NCBI GenBank assembly: GCA_018335925.1 | Contig: JAGXRF010000019.1 | Location: 1-64,000 of the forward strand | Length of the DNA stretch: 64,000 nucleotides | Source of the DNA: Flavobacteriales bacterium | GTDB taxonomy: Bacteria > Bacteroidota > Bacteroidia > Flavobacteriales > Flavobacteriaceae | Direction of reading: 5' to 3' | The notes under the pieces: generated by a model | The model's input: the letters and a program-made list of their open reading frames with translations, nothing else | Database searches by the model: none | Told to the model about the DNA's origin: nothing | Program-made: the position numbers and the translations under genes | Part shown: positions 1 through 8,280 of the stretch, piece after piece | Layout of the letters: every line of letters starts with the position of its first letter | Numbering within the stretch: position 1 is the first letter of the stretch

Positions 1-162
1 CGCTACGGAAAACTGTTGAAACAAATCAGCCCAGGTAGCAACGGATGGGACGGAAACTTCCTCGGAAACCCTCTGCCATCCACCGATTATTGGTTCAAAG
101 TAGAATACCTCGAAAACAACCAAAACAAAGAATTTAAAGCACATTTTACATTAAAAAGATAA
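1..162 (+). CDS. C-terminal end of a T9SS type B secreted protein (partial)
   Basis: The gene is cut by the window start, and only its last 53 codons are visible. The readable frame begins RYGKLLKQI, then has a WDGN block and a DYWFKVEY block, and ends in a short basic tail (TLKR). This pattern matches the type B (gliding motility-associated, CHU_C-like) C-terminal signal of cargo for the Bacteroidota type IX secretion system. In that family the domain ends large exported adhesins or enzymes. The functional part lies outside the window, so no role can be assigned. A hairpin terminator follows directly after the stop. Confidence 0.75.
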   Translation, partial: RYGKLLKQISPGSNGWDGNFLGNPLPSTDYWFKVEYLENNQNKEFKAHFTLKR

Positions 163-169
163 AAAAAAG

Positions 170-196
170 ACTCCTGAGAAATCGGGAGTTTTTTTA
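170..196 (+). terminator. Rho-independent terminator after the T9SS protein
   Basis: ACTCCTGA and TCGGGAGT form a stem around a GAAA loop, with one mismatch, and a run of seven T follows. It begins 8 bases after the stop of the upstream partial gene. Confidence 0.85.
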
Positions 197-352
197 TAAC
201 TTATAGCTATTCCATCAGATGTAAAAAACACTCAAACAAAATTGCATTTTTATTGATTAAAATTAACTAAACATCAGATATTAATTAATAGTTTTTAAAT
301 TTAAAGTAAATTTTAATCCTATATTTTAACAATATAATAAATAATTAAACTT

Positions 353-360
353 TAAATTTG
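353..360 (+). promoter_or_regulatory. -7 box of the endonuclease gene
   Basis: TAAATTTG matches the Bacteroidota -7 consensus TAnnTTTG and lies 21 bases before the ATG at 382. No clear TTG -33 element is seen at the usual spacing. The box would put the transcript start near 365. That argues against the in-frame TTG at 364 as the translation start. Confidence 0.5.
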
Positions 361-381
361 TAGTTGAATACTAATACTATT

Positions 382-3300
382 ATGTTTTATCGTTTGCCCC
401 ATTGGATAGTAGGGTTTTTTACAACCCTAACTATTTGTGCTCAAATTCCTGCAGGATACTATAGTACTGCAAATAATCTAAGTGGTGATGATTTAAGAAA
501 TGCTCTTAAAACAATTGTTTCTACAAATCATGTTAGAATTAGCTACTCAGCTGTATGGACAGCCTATCAAGCAACAGATACCAGGCCAGTTCCAAATAAC
601 CAAATTATTTGGGATATGTATAGCGATGTTCCAAATGGAACTCCAGCATATACATTTACTGTTGGTGTTAATCAATGTGGCACTGCATCGGTAGAAGGTG
701 ATTGCTATTCAAGAGAACATTCCTTTCCTTCTTCATGGTGGGGAGGTTCTAGTTCTAGTACTGCTTTTCAGTATACCGATTTACACCATTTATTTCCGGC
801 AGATCAATACGTTAATTTAAAGAAAAGTAATTTTCCAATTGGAAATGTATCTTTAACATCGAGTCCATGGGTTTCAACCAATGGTAGTATGGTGGGAAAT
901 TGTGCTGAAATTGAATATTCGGGTAAAGTATTTGAACCTATTGACGAATACAAAGGTGATTTTGCACGTGCTTATTTTTACATGATCACTCGATACAAAG
1001 ACTTGATTCCAACTTGGACACAAAGTTTTCCTACACAAGCATTGGCACAAATTACAGAAGGAGATAATTTCAAATCTTGGTATGTTAATATGTTGCTTCA
1101 ATGGCATTTAAGTGATCCAGTAAGCCTCAAAGAAATTAATAGAAACAATGCAATATATTATAACACCAATCAAGCAAATAGAAATCCTTATGTAGATCAC
1201 CCTGAATTTGTACTTGCTGTATGGGGAAGCATGAATTTTATTGTGCCAGTTCCAACTGCTTTGGATGCTCATAATGTGTTATGGAATGATTTTACAGCTA
1301 ATTGGGAATTAGATGATACCGAAAATATAGATGGTTTTTATTTAGATGTAAGCACCAAATCGTCATTTAATCAAGTAATTCCAAATACCCCAACAGACTT
1401 GTTTTTTTCAGAATATGTTGAAGGATCTTCAAATAACAAATATTTAGAAATTTACAATGGTACAGAAAACATCATTAATTTAAGTAATTATCAAATTCAA
1501 TTATACTCAAATGGTGCTACAAGTCCGACAACGACCAATATTTTAAATGGATTTTTAGCACCACAAGAAAACATTGTTTTAAAAAATTCAGCTGCATCAA
1601 TTTTTATAGGGGAAAGTATTAATGCATCTACAATAAATTTTAATGGCAACGATGCCATTGCATTATTTAAAATATCTACTAATAGTTTTGTAGATATTTT
1701 TGGCAATATTGGAGAAAATCCCGGAATCGCTTGGACAGCTGGAAATCATACAACTTCGGGCAGAACTTTAATTAGAACCGCATCTGTAAAACAAGGCATT
1801 ACACAAAATCCGAGTAGTGGCTTCCCAACATTGGCTACAGAATGGGAAGTATATCCTATAGATTATGTAGATAATTTAGGTGAACACGCGTTTGCAACCG
1901 AAATTGTAATTCCTGACTTTTTACCAAACTATGATAATGTATTGGTCAATAGTGTAAATACCACCCAATGGAATGTTACAGGTTTAAACATGGATACTGA
2001 TTATTACTACAGAGTAAGAGCAAAATCAGGAAATTTAAAATCCGCTAACTCCAATGTAAAATCATTAAAAACCAGAAAAGGAGCATTTTGGACTTCAAAT
2101 GGCTGGTTAAATAATATTACACCAGATATAAATACTGATGCCATTATAGATTTTAATTACCAAACATCACAACAAGGAACATTTTTATCAAAATCTATTT
2201 GGGTAAGAAACGGTGTTTTTAAAATATCTGAAAACACTTCAATAACTGTGGAAGAGAATATCAATAATTTTGGAATTGCCAATCAAATTATTATTAAAAA
2301 TAATGCGAGTATTCTTCAAACTCAAAATATAACAAATAATGGAGAAGTTACAATTAAAAGAAATTCTTCAGAATTAAAAAGATTTGACTACACCCTATGG
2401 TCGGCTCCTGTTAACAGCCAAAACTTGAAAGATTTTTCACCTCTAACTTTAAATAATCGTTTTTATACATACAATCCACAAACCAACCTTTATTCATCTA
2501 TAGATCCTCTAGTAAATGATTTTCAAAGTGCGAAAGGATATTTGATTAGAATGCCAGATAACCACCCTACTACCCCATTAAAATGGGATGGTATTTTTAC
2601 TGGAACAATCAATAATGGAGATTATCAAATTGTTTTACCTTCTGTTTCTAGTACTTTTGGCTATCATTTGGTAGGAAATCCGTATCCCTCACCTATTCAT
2701 GCAAAATCTTTTGTTATGAATAATCCAAATATCAATGGTGTATTGTATTTTTATAGAAAATCAGATAATCCAAACCAAGCTACAAATCCAACACCAAGTT
2801 ATTGCACGTGGTCGGCTGCTGGAGGAAACAACGGAACCTTTGTAAGTAATGGTGAAGCCCAAGTTTTTGATCCGTTAGGAATTATTCAAATAGGACAAGG
2901 CTTTTTTGTGCAAACATTAAGTGCTGGAGGTGTATTAAATTTCACAAACAATATAAGAATCTCAAATTTTAATAACCAATTTTTTAAATTAAATCCTTTA
3001 AACACAACAACAAATTACTCTAGAATTTGGTTGAACTTAATTGGTTCAGATGGCAGATTTTCTCAAATGGCTGTTGGGTATTTTGATAACGGTACAAATA
3101 ACTTTGACCCAGAAGTTGATGCTTTGTATTTTAACGATGGAGATACGGGAATTTCTTCCATATTAGAAGATAAGTTTTTAACCATTCAAGCTAGAGATTT
3201 GAATTTTTCTACCAATGATACTTTTCCTTTACACATAAAAATTGGTCAAGAAGGAACTTATCAAATTACAATCGATCAGCTAGATGGTATTTTTAATAAT

Positions 3301-3690
3301 GGAAATACTCCGGTTTATCTAGAGGACTTATTTACACAAACCATTCATTTATTGAATAGCGGTGCTTATACATTTTACTCTTCTTCGGGAAACTTTTCTA
3401 ATCGATTTGTCTTGAAGTTTAATAATACCCCACTAAATAATTCTTCCGAATCAATTAATTCATTAATAGCTTTTTACAAGAATAATAAAATTCATTTACA
3501 ATTACCTGAAATAAGTAATTATCAATTAAGTCTATTTGATTTATCTGGTAGAATGATGAATCAATGGAGTGTTTATAATGAACGAATTTTCAGCATAGAT
3601 ATTCCAAACTTAACCCCTCAAATTTACTTATTACATGTAATGGATGGTAACGGAAAATTGTTCCAACAGAAATTACAAGTCCAGCCATAA
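382..3690 (+). CDS. Secreted endonuclease I family nuclease with lamin-tail domain and T9SS type A signal
   Basis: This protein of 1102 residues is predicted to be an exported nuclease. An N-terminal signal peptide ends near CAQIPAG. The endonuclease I domain (residues about 20-290) carries the DCYSREHSFP and YTDLHHLFPAD blocks; the histidines in these blocks are the expected catalytic and metal residues of the EndA/NucM family. A lamin-tail-like domain follows (FFSEYVEGSSNNKYLEIYNG, about residues 335-470), then a fibronectin-like stretch and a long beta-rich part. The last 75 residues (LSLFDLSGRM to KLQVQP) resemble the type A T9SS sorting signal. The family degrades DNA or RNA outside the cell, so nutrient scavenging is the likely role. 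I chose the ATG at 382 because the signal peptide and the -7 box fit it. The frame can also be opened from a TTG at 364. Confidence 0.88.
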   Translation: MFYRLPHWIVGFFTTLTICAQIPAGYYSTANNLSGDDLRNALKTIVSTNHVRISYSAVWTAYQATDTRPVPNNQIIWDMYSDVPNGTPAYTFTVGVNQCGTASVEGDCYSREHSFPSSWWGGSSSSTAFQYTDLHHLFPADQYVNLKKSNFPIGNVSLTSSPWVSTNGSMVGNCAEIEYSGKVFEPIDEYKGDFARAYFYMITRYKDLIPTWTQSFPTQALAQITEGDNFKSWYVNMLLQWHLSDPVSLKEINRNNAIYYNTNQANRNPYVDHPEFVLAVWGSMNFIVPVPTALDAHNVLWNDFTANWELDDTENIDGFYLDVSTKSSFNQVIPNTPTDLFFSEYVEGSSNNKYLEIYNGTENIINLSNYQIQLYSNGATSPTTTNILNGFLAPQENIVLKNSAASIFIGESINASTINFNGNDAIALFKISTNSFVDIFGNIGENPGIAWTAGNHTTSGRTLIRTASVKQGITQNPSSGFPTLATEWEVYPIDYVDNLGEHAFATEIVIPDFLPNYDNVLVNSVNTTQWNVTGLNMDTDYYYRVRAKSGNLKSANSNVKSLKTRKGAFWTSNGWLNNITPDINTDAIIDFNYQTSQQGTFLSKSIWVRNGVFKISENTSITVEENINNFGIANQIIIKNNASILQTQNITNNGEVTIKRNSSELKRFDYTLWSAPVNSQNLKDFSPLTLNNRFYTYNPQTNLYSSIDPLVNDFQSAKGYLIRMPDNHPTTPLKWDGIFTGTINNGDYQIVLPSVSSTFGYHLVGNPYPSPIHAKSFVMNNPNINGVLYFYRKSDNPNQATNPTPSYCTWSAAGGNNGTFVSNGEAQVFDPLGIIQIGQGFFVQTLSAGGVLNFTNNIRISNFNNQFFKLNPLNTTTNYSRIWLNLIGSDGRFSQMAVGYFDNGTNNFDPEVDALYFNDGDTGISSILEDKFLTIQARDLNFSTNDTFPLHIKIGQEGTYQITIDQLDGIFNNGNTPVYLEDLFTQTIHLLNSGAYTFYSSSGNFSNRFVLKFNNTPLNNSSESINSLIAFYKNNKIHLQLPEISNYQLSLFDLSGRMMNQWSVYNERIFSIDIPNLTPQIYLLHVMDGNGKLFQQKLQVQP

Positions 3691-3711
3691 CATCAACTTA
3701 AGTTCATCTTC

Positions 3712-3758
3712 AAAAGTTGTCAAGAAGTTTTTTAAATCTTTTGGCAACTTTTTTTTTA
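3712..3758 (+). terminator. Terminator after the endonuclease
   Basis: AAAAGTTG pairs with CAACTTTT at the base of an imperfect longer hairpin, and the right arm runs into a T tract. It lies about 20 bases after the stop codon. Confidence 0.7.
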
Positions 3759-3775
3759 CTCCTGTTTAAATGGAG

Positions 3776-3783
3776 TAATTTTG
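3776..3783 (+). promoter_or_regulatory. -7 box of the transketolase gene
   Basis: TAATTTTG fits TAnnTTTG and stands 22 bases before the ATG. The -33 element is not clear. Confidence 0.5.
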
Positions 3784-3805
3784 CATTTCTAAACAATAAC
3801 AATAC

Positions 3806-5692
3806 ATGAATCCTAACTACACACAACTACAAGATTTTGTTACACAAGTCCGAAGAGATATTCTTCGAATGGTACATGCAGTAAATTCAGGTCACCCAGG
3901 AGGTTCTTTGGGATGTACAGAGTTTTTTGTGGCAATGTACCAACACATTTTAAAGCACAATACTAATTTTAGTATGGATGGTAATGGAGAAGATTTGTTC
4001 TTTTTATCAAACGGACATATTTCTCCTGTTTTTTATAGTGTTTTGTCAAGAAGTGGGTATTTTTCCATAGAAGAATTATCTACTTTCAGAAAATTAAACA
4101 CTCGTTTACAAGGGCATCCAACTACGCATGAAGGCTTACCTGGAATAAGAATTGCATCTGGCTCTTTAGGACAAGGAATGTCGGTTGCTATTGGTGCAGC
4201 TTTAGCAAAAAAATTGAATAACGATACCCAACTAGTGTATTCTTTGCACGGAGATGGAGAATTACAAGAAGGACAAATTTGGGAAGCAGCCATGTATGCA
4301 GCTGCAAAAAAAGTAGATAACTACATTGCAACGATTGATTACAACGGGCAACAAATTGATGGTCCTACCGAAGAAGTACTTTCCCTTGGAGATTTAAAAG
4401 CTAAGTTTTTGGCTTTTGGTTGGGAAGTATTAGAAATCAAAGAAGGGAACCAATTACAAGCCATTATAGAGGGAATGGCACTAGCAAAATCAAAAACAGG
4501 AAACGGAAAACCAGTTGTGGTATTAATGCATACCGTAATGGGTAATGGTGTTGACTTTATGATGCATACCCACGCTTGGCACGGTAAAGCTCCAAACGAT
4601 GAGCAATTAGCCAAAGCTTTAGAACAAAATCCGGAAACTTTAGGAGATTATGGAATTGCAACTCCAAACGCAAAACATGCACACACCAATTGGGAAATTA
4701 AAAGTAACCAGGAATTTACTTTGCAAATTCCGGCAGACGGAATAGTAAGTTTAAATACCGGAAGCAAAGATACTCGTTCAGGATTTGGTGCCGGTTTAAC
4801 AGAATTAGGGCAAAAAAACGAGAAAGTAGTAGCATTATGTGCTGATTTGATAGGCTCTTTAAAAATGGAAGACTTCCAAAAAAATCATCCGGAAAGATTT
4901 TACCAAGTTGGAATTGCAGAAGCCAATATGATGGGAATTGCAGCTGGATTAACTATTGGAGGAAAAATTCCATTTACCGGGACATTTGCTAATTTTTCTA
5001 CCGGAAGAGTATATGATCAAATCAGACAATCTATTGCATATTCAGGTAAAAATGTAAAGATTTGTGCATCTCATGCTGGTTTAACCTTAGGAGAAGATGG
5101 GGCAACACACCAAATTTTAGAGGATATCGGTTTGATGAAAATGTTGCCAGGAATGGTAGTAATCAATCCATGTGACTACAACCAAACCAAAGCAGCTACC
5201 ATTGCAATTGCTGATTATGAAGGACCTGTTTATTTGAGATTTGGAAGGCCATCTGTAGCCAACTTTACTCCAGCAAACCAAACTTTTGAAATTGGCAAAG
5301 CTTTGCATTTAATAGAAGGAACCGATGTGACCATTTTAGCAACCGGTCATTTGGTATGGGAGGCATTATTGGCTGCAGAAAGTTTGAAAAAACAAGGCAT
5401 TCATGCAGAAGTAATCAACATCCACACCATTAAACCTTTGGATGAACAAGCTATTTTAACTTCAGTAGCAAAAACCAAATGTGTGGTTACTGCTGAAGAG
5501 CATAATGTGTTTGGTGGCTTGGGAGAAAGTGTTGCCAGATTATTATCGCAAAACACCCCAACTCCTCAAGAATTTGTTGGTGTAAAAGACAGTTTCGGAG
5601 AGTCAGGAACTCCTGCTCAACTAATGGAAAAATACGGATTGAATGCACAAGCAGTGGAAGCCGCTGCTAAAAAGGTAATCTCTAGAAAGTAA
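3806..5692 (+). CDS. tkt: Transketolase, N- and C-terminal halves in one chain
   Basis: Transketolase uses thiamine diphosphate to move two-carbon units in the non-oxidative pentose phosphate pathway. The first ~280 residues carry the cofactor-binding half ([30 protein letters not shown] near residue 150, [10 protein letters not shown]). The second half, from [10 protein letters not shown] near residue 321, carries the pyrimidine-binding and C-terminal parts ([39 protein letters not shown]). From family memory, many Bacteroidota encode these halves as two adjacent genes of about 280 and 317 residues. Here they are joined by roughly 40 weakly conserved residues, giving 628 in total. The gene stands alone between a terminator upstream and a bidirectional terminator downstream. 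Confidence 0.93.
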   Translation: MNPNYTQLQDFVTQVRRDILRMVHAVNSGHPGGSLGCTEFFVAMYQHILKHNTNFSMDGNGEDLFFLSNGHISPVFYSVLSRSGYFSIEELSTFRKLNTRLQGHPTTHEGLPGIRIASGSLGQGMSVAIGAALAKKLNNDTQLVYSLHGDGELQEGQIWEAAMYAAAKKVDNYIATIDYNGQQIDGPTEEVLSLGDLKAKFLAFGWEVLEIKEGNQLQAIIEGMALAKSKTGNGKPVVVLMHTVMGNGVDFMMHTHAWHGKAPNDEQLAKALEQNPETLGDYGIATPNAKHAHTNWEIKSNQEFTLQIPADGIVSLNTGSKDTRSGFGAGLTELGQKNEKVVALCADLIGSLKMEDFQKNHPERFYQVGIAEANMMGIAAGLTIGGKIPFTGTFANFSTGRVYDQIRQSIAYSGKNVKICASHAGLTLGEDGATHQILEDIGLMKMLPGMVVINPCDYNQTKAATIAIADYEGPVYLRFGRPSVANFTPANQTFEIGKALHLIEGTDVTILATGHLVWEALLAAESLKKQGIHAEVINIHTIKPLDEQAILTSVAKTKCVVTAEEHNVFGGLGESVARLLSQNTPTPQEFVGVKDSFGESGTPAQLMEKYGLNAQAVEAAAKKVISRK

Positions 5693-5702
5693 TAAAATTA
5701 AC

Positions 5703-5745
5703 AAGCATAAAAAAAGGAACCTAATTGGTTCCTTTTTTTATGCTT
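5703..5745. terminator. Bidirectional terminator between transketolase and menE
   Basis: A perfect 19-base inverted repeat (AAGCATAAAAAAAGGAACC and its complement) surrounds the loop TAATT. T tracts occur on both strands, so it can end both convergent transcripts. The last base pairs overlap the menE stop codon. Confidence 0.9.
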
Positions 5746-6805
5746 AAAATGCAAATTTTTGGAGAGTATCTTTTCGCATAATTTTTCCTGTTGCTGTTTC
5801 CTCAAAATGTTTCACGAAATGAATTTCTTTTGGCTTTTCATATTTATCCAGACATTCAAAAATTTCATTTTCAATAGTAAAGGGCTCTCCTTCTACCATC
5901 ATCACGAGTTTTTCTCCCAATATTGGGTCAGGTTGTCCGGCCACAAAATATCTTCTCGGGATTTTAGTTGCTAATTTTTCTTCTATTTGTTCAGGTATTA
6001 ATTTAATCCCTCCACTATTTATAATATTATCTACCCTACCCAACCATTTAAAGTGATTTTCGTCTACCAACTCAATCAAGTCGTTGGTGATAAGTTTCTC
6101 TTCAATCAAATGTGGAGCTTCTACTTCCAAACATTGTAAATCGTTTTGTGCAATTTTGATATTTGGAAATACAGTAAAGGATTCTTCACCAATTTTTCTA
6201 GCTGCAATATGCGATACGGTTTCCGTCATCCCATAAGTTTCAAAAACTTCTATTGGCAAAGCTTTTAAAGCATCTAACAATGGCTTGGTAATTTTTGCAC
6301 CTCCCACAATTAATTTTTTCACTCTGTTTAATTCCTCCAAACTATATTGGGCTTGCATGGGTACCATTGCTGCAAAATCATACACTCCTTCGGTTCCTTT
6401 TAGTGGATGAGAACTTGGTGCCACAAAATCCATGTCTAAACCCAAAATAAATGCTCTAATAAACATCATTTTACCAGCCACATATTTAACAGGCAAACAA
6501 GCCAAAGCTCTATCTCCAGGCTTGATTTCAAAAAAATCACCTGTAGCTAAAGCGGAATTAACCATCGATTGTTTAGATATTTTAATCACCTTCGGATCAC
6601 CGGTAGTACCCGATGTGGTCATCTCTAAATAAGGTTTATCGTCGAACCAATCAATTAAAAACTCTCCAACAGGTTTTTCAAAAGCTTCACCTTCTTTGAT
6701 AAAACTATAAGCTACTCTACATAAATCTTCTCTATCTAAATGAAAACCATTTAATTTGAATTTGTTATGAACGTTTTTGTGGTGGACTGTGCTTTGGGTT
6801 TCCAT
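5744..6805 (-). CDS. menE: O-succinylbenzoate-CoA ligase
   Basis: This AMP-forming ligase of 353 residues is likely to activate o-succinylbenzoate to its CoA ester in menaquinone synthesis. The phosphate-binding loop TSGTTGDPK lies near residues 65-73. The ETYGMTETV motif and the GRVDNIINSGG hinge motif follow, with the C-terminal lysine motif TGKIMRKD near the end. It is shorter than the usual ~480-residue MenE and lacks much of the N-terminal part, which as I recall is normal for the flavobacterial form. The assignment is supported by isochorismate synthase and menD in the same window, but an AMP ligase of other specificity cannot be excluded. A weak -7-like box (TATATTTA, minus strand 6833-6840) lies upstream. 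Confidence 0.8.
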   Translation of the reverse strand: METQSTVHHKNVHNKFKLNGFHLDREDLCRVAYSFIKEGEAFEKPVGEFLIDWFDDKPYLEMTTSGTTGDPKVIKISKQSMVNSALATGDFFEIKPGDRALACLPVKYVAGKMMFIRAFILGLDMDFVAPSSHPLKGTEGVYDFAAMVPMQAQYSLEELNRVKKLIVGGAKITKPLLDALKALPIEVFETYGMTETVSHIAARKIGEESFTVFPNIKIAQNDLQCLEVEAPHLIEEKLITNDLIELVDENHFKWLGRVDNIINSGGIKLIPEQIEEKLATKIPRRYFVAGQPDPILGEKLVMMVEGEPFTIENEIFECLDKYEKPKEIHFVKHFEETATGKIMRKDTLQKFAF

Positions 6806-6881
6806 AAATAATTTTATTTCTATACTTAATGGTAAATATACATAAACCTAATGATATTAAAAATAGGTTTTTTGTTGAAAT

Positions 6882-6897
6882 ACGATATCGATATCGT
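6882..6897. repeat. Perfect 16-base palindrome ACGATATCGATATCGT
   Basis: A perfect palindrome with nested CGATATCG units lies at the 3' end of the CPBP gene, touching its stop codon and upstream of menE. No T tract follows on either strand, so it does not look like a terminator. It could be an operator for menE or a chance site. Confidence 0.6.
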
Positions 6898-7805
6898 TAA
6901 AAAGTCTCCTGCAAGTGAGTTACAGGATTTTTCCATCGAAATTTCTTGTGAAAAATAAAAAGTATCGGAATAAAAATTAAAATCGGAAAAACGATTTCAA
7001 AGCCAACACTAGGCTCTGAAACATCTCTTAATAACGAATTGGTCTGCAAGGCTGTCCAATCGGCAGTAATTAACAATGCAGCCCAAATATTATTTGCTGC
7101 ATGTACTCCCAAAGCCAATTCCGTACCTTCGTCCATTACAGTCATGTATCCTAAAAACAAACCCATTCCGATATAATAAACCATCACAATACTTCCCATT
7201 TTTGCAACTTCTGGGTTAAAGTAATGCAATCCTCCAAATAGAACTGAAGTCAATACCAATGGCAGTGCACGATTTCTGAATAATACCCCAAAACCTTGCA
7301 TCAAATATCCTCTAAAAATTAATTCTTCTGCAGAAGTTTGAAATGGCAATAACAAAAAACTCACCAAAACTAAAATCAAAAAAGGTTGCCATTGAAATTG
7401 CACCACATAATCTTCTGGTGCTGTAAAATAACCTATCACAATACTGGTTACAGATACCAATGTCCAAATACCAAAAGCAAAGAAAACCCTCTTCCAATCT
7501 AAAGTATCTCTCGAAGTAATTATGGATAAAAAAGACTGACGATGGATCCATTTTACCATGAAATACAAAGCAATGATGCCAAAAATAAAAGTTAATATGA
7601 CTAATGATAAGGTAAGGTTCAAATCCAAGTAAGTCATCATGTCAAATTGGTTGGTAGGAAAATCATCTCCATTCAAATAACTTGCATAAAACACCGATAA
7701 TAACAGCGGAATACTACCTAATTGCGATACAATGAACACTACCAAAGTACCCACCATATACATCCAAAATGGTTTTGGATCTTGCAAAGCTTTTTGAAAA
7801 AACAT
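6897..7805 (-). CDS. CPBP family intramembrane metalloprotease
   Basis: This is a polytopic membrane protein of 302 residues with about seven hydrophobic segments. The CPBP/Abi signature is present: EELIFRGY near residue 160 (EExxxR motif), and GGLHYFNPE further on with the second conserved histidine. A further NN-containing segment (GVHAANNIWAALL) supplies the third motif. Family members cleave substrates within or next to the membrane, like the eukaryotic CAAX protease Rce1. No substrate can be inferred. The gene is read toward menE with a 91-base gap and is divergent from the ArsC-like gene across 60 bases. Confidence 0.85.
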   Translation of the reverse strand: MFFQKALQDPKPFWMYMVGTLVVFIVSQLGSIPLLLSVFYASYLNGDDFPTNQFDMMTYLDLNLTLSLVILTFIFGIIALYFMVKWIHRQSFLSIITSRDTLDWKRVFFAFGIWTLVSVTSIVIGYFTAPEDYVVQFQWQPFLILVLVSFLLLPFQTSAEELIFRGYLMQGFGVLFRNRALPLVLTSVLFGGLHYFNPEVAKMGSIVMVYYIGMGLFLGYMTVMDEGTELALGVHAANNIWAALLITADWTALQTNSLLRDVSEPSVGFEIVFPILIFIPILFIFHKKFRWKNPVTHLQETF

Positions 7806-7865
7806 AACCTAAAATTTAATGCAATTAGTCAAAAAAAAACGATTTTTGTTACAAAATTATCTATT

Positions 7866-8216
7866 ATGTTAAAAGTACTTCATAACAACCGATGTGGTAA
7901 ATCAAGAGAAACCATTAAAATTTTAGAAGACTTAAAAATTCCTTTTGAAATAGTAAATTACTTAACCAATCCTCTATCAAAAGAAGAGATAAACCATATT
8001 AATCAACTCACATTGAAGTCTTTAATTGAAATGGTTAGAACGAATGAATCCATATGGAAAACAATATACAAGAGTAAAGAATTAACTAATGATGAGGTTT
8101 TAATAGCTTTAGAAACACACCCCATATTAATTGAAAGACCTTTGGTATACTCTGAAAAATTTGCATTGGTAGCTCGTCCACCTCAAAAGATTATAGATTT
8201 CTTAGACTCTTTTTAA
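7866..8216 (+). CDS. ArsC/Spx-family protein (arsenate reductase-like)
   Basis: This 116-residue thioredoxin-fold protein starts at the ATG at 7866; the frame is open further upstream, but into the divergent neighbour. The N-terminal HNNRCGKSRETIKIL corresponds to the catalytic loop of glutaredoxin-linked arsenate reductases, with a single cysteine and a nearby arginine. The ERPLV block near residue 90 is the second family signature (RPI/RPLV). No arsenic efflux gene is nearby, so it may be a general ArsC-fold reductase or a YffB-like protein rather than a real arsenic resistance enzyme. Confidence 0.82.
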   Translation: MLKVLHNNRCGKSRETIKILEDLKIPFEIVNYLTNPLSKEEINHINQLTLKSLIEMVRTNESIWKTIYKSKELTNDEVLIALETHPILIERPLVYSEKFALVARPPQKIIDFLDSF

Positions 8217-8250
8217 CATTGCTTTGGCAGTCAAGGCCATAGGATACCAA

Positions 8251-8258
8251 TAGCTTTG
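8251..8258 (+). promoter_or_regulatory. -7 box of the TonB-dependent receptor
   Basis: TAGCTTTG fits TAnnTTTG, 22 bases before the ATG. A TTG lies 24 bases upstream of the box, close to but just longer than the usual spacing. Confidence 0.5.
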
Positions 8259-8280
8259 TGGCTTAAATTTTCAAAACACA

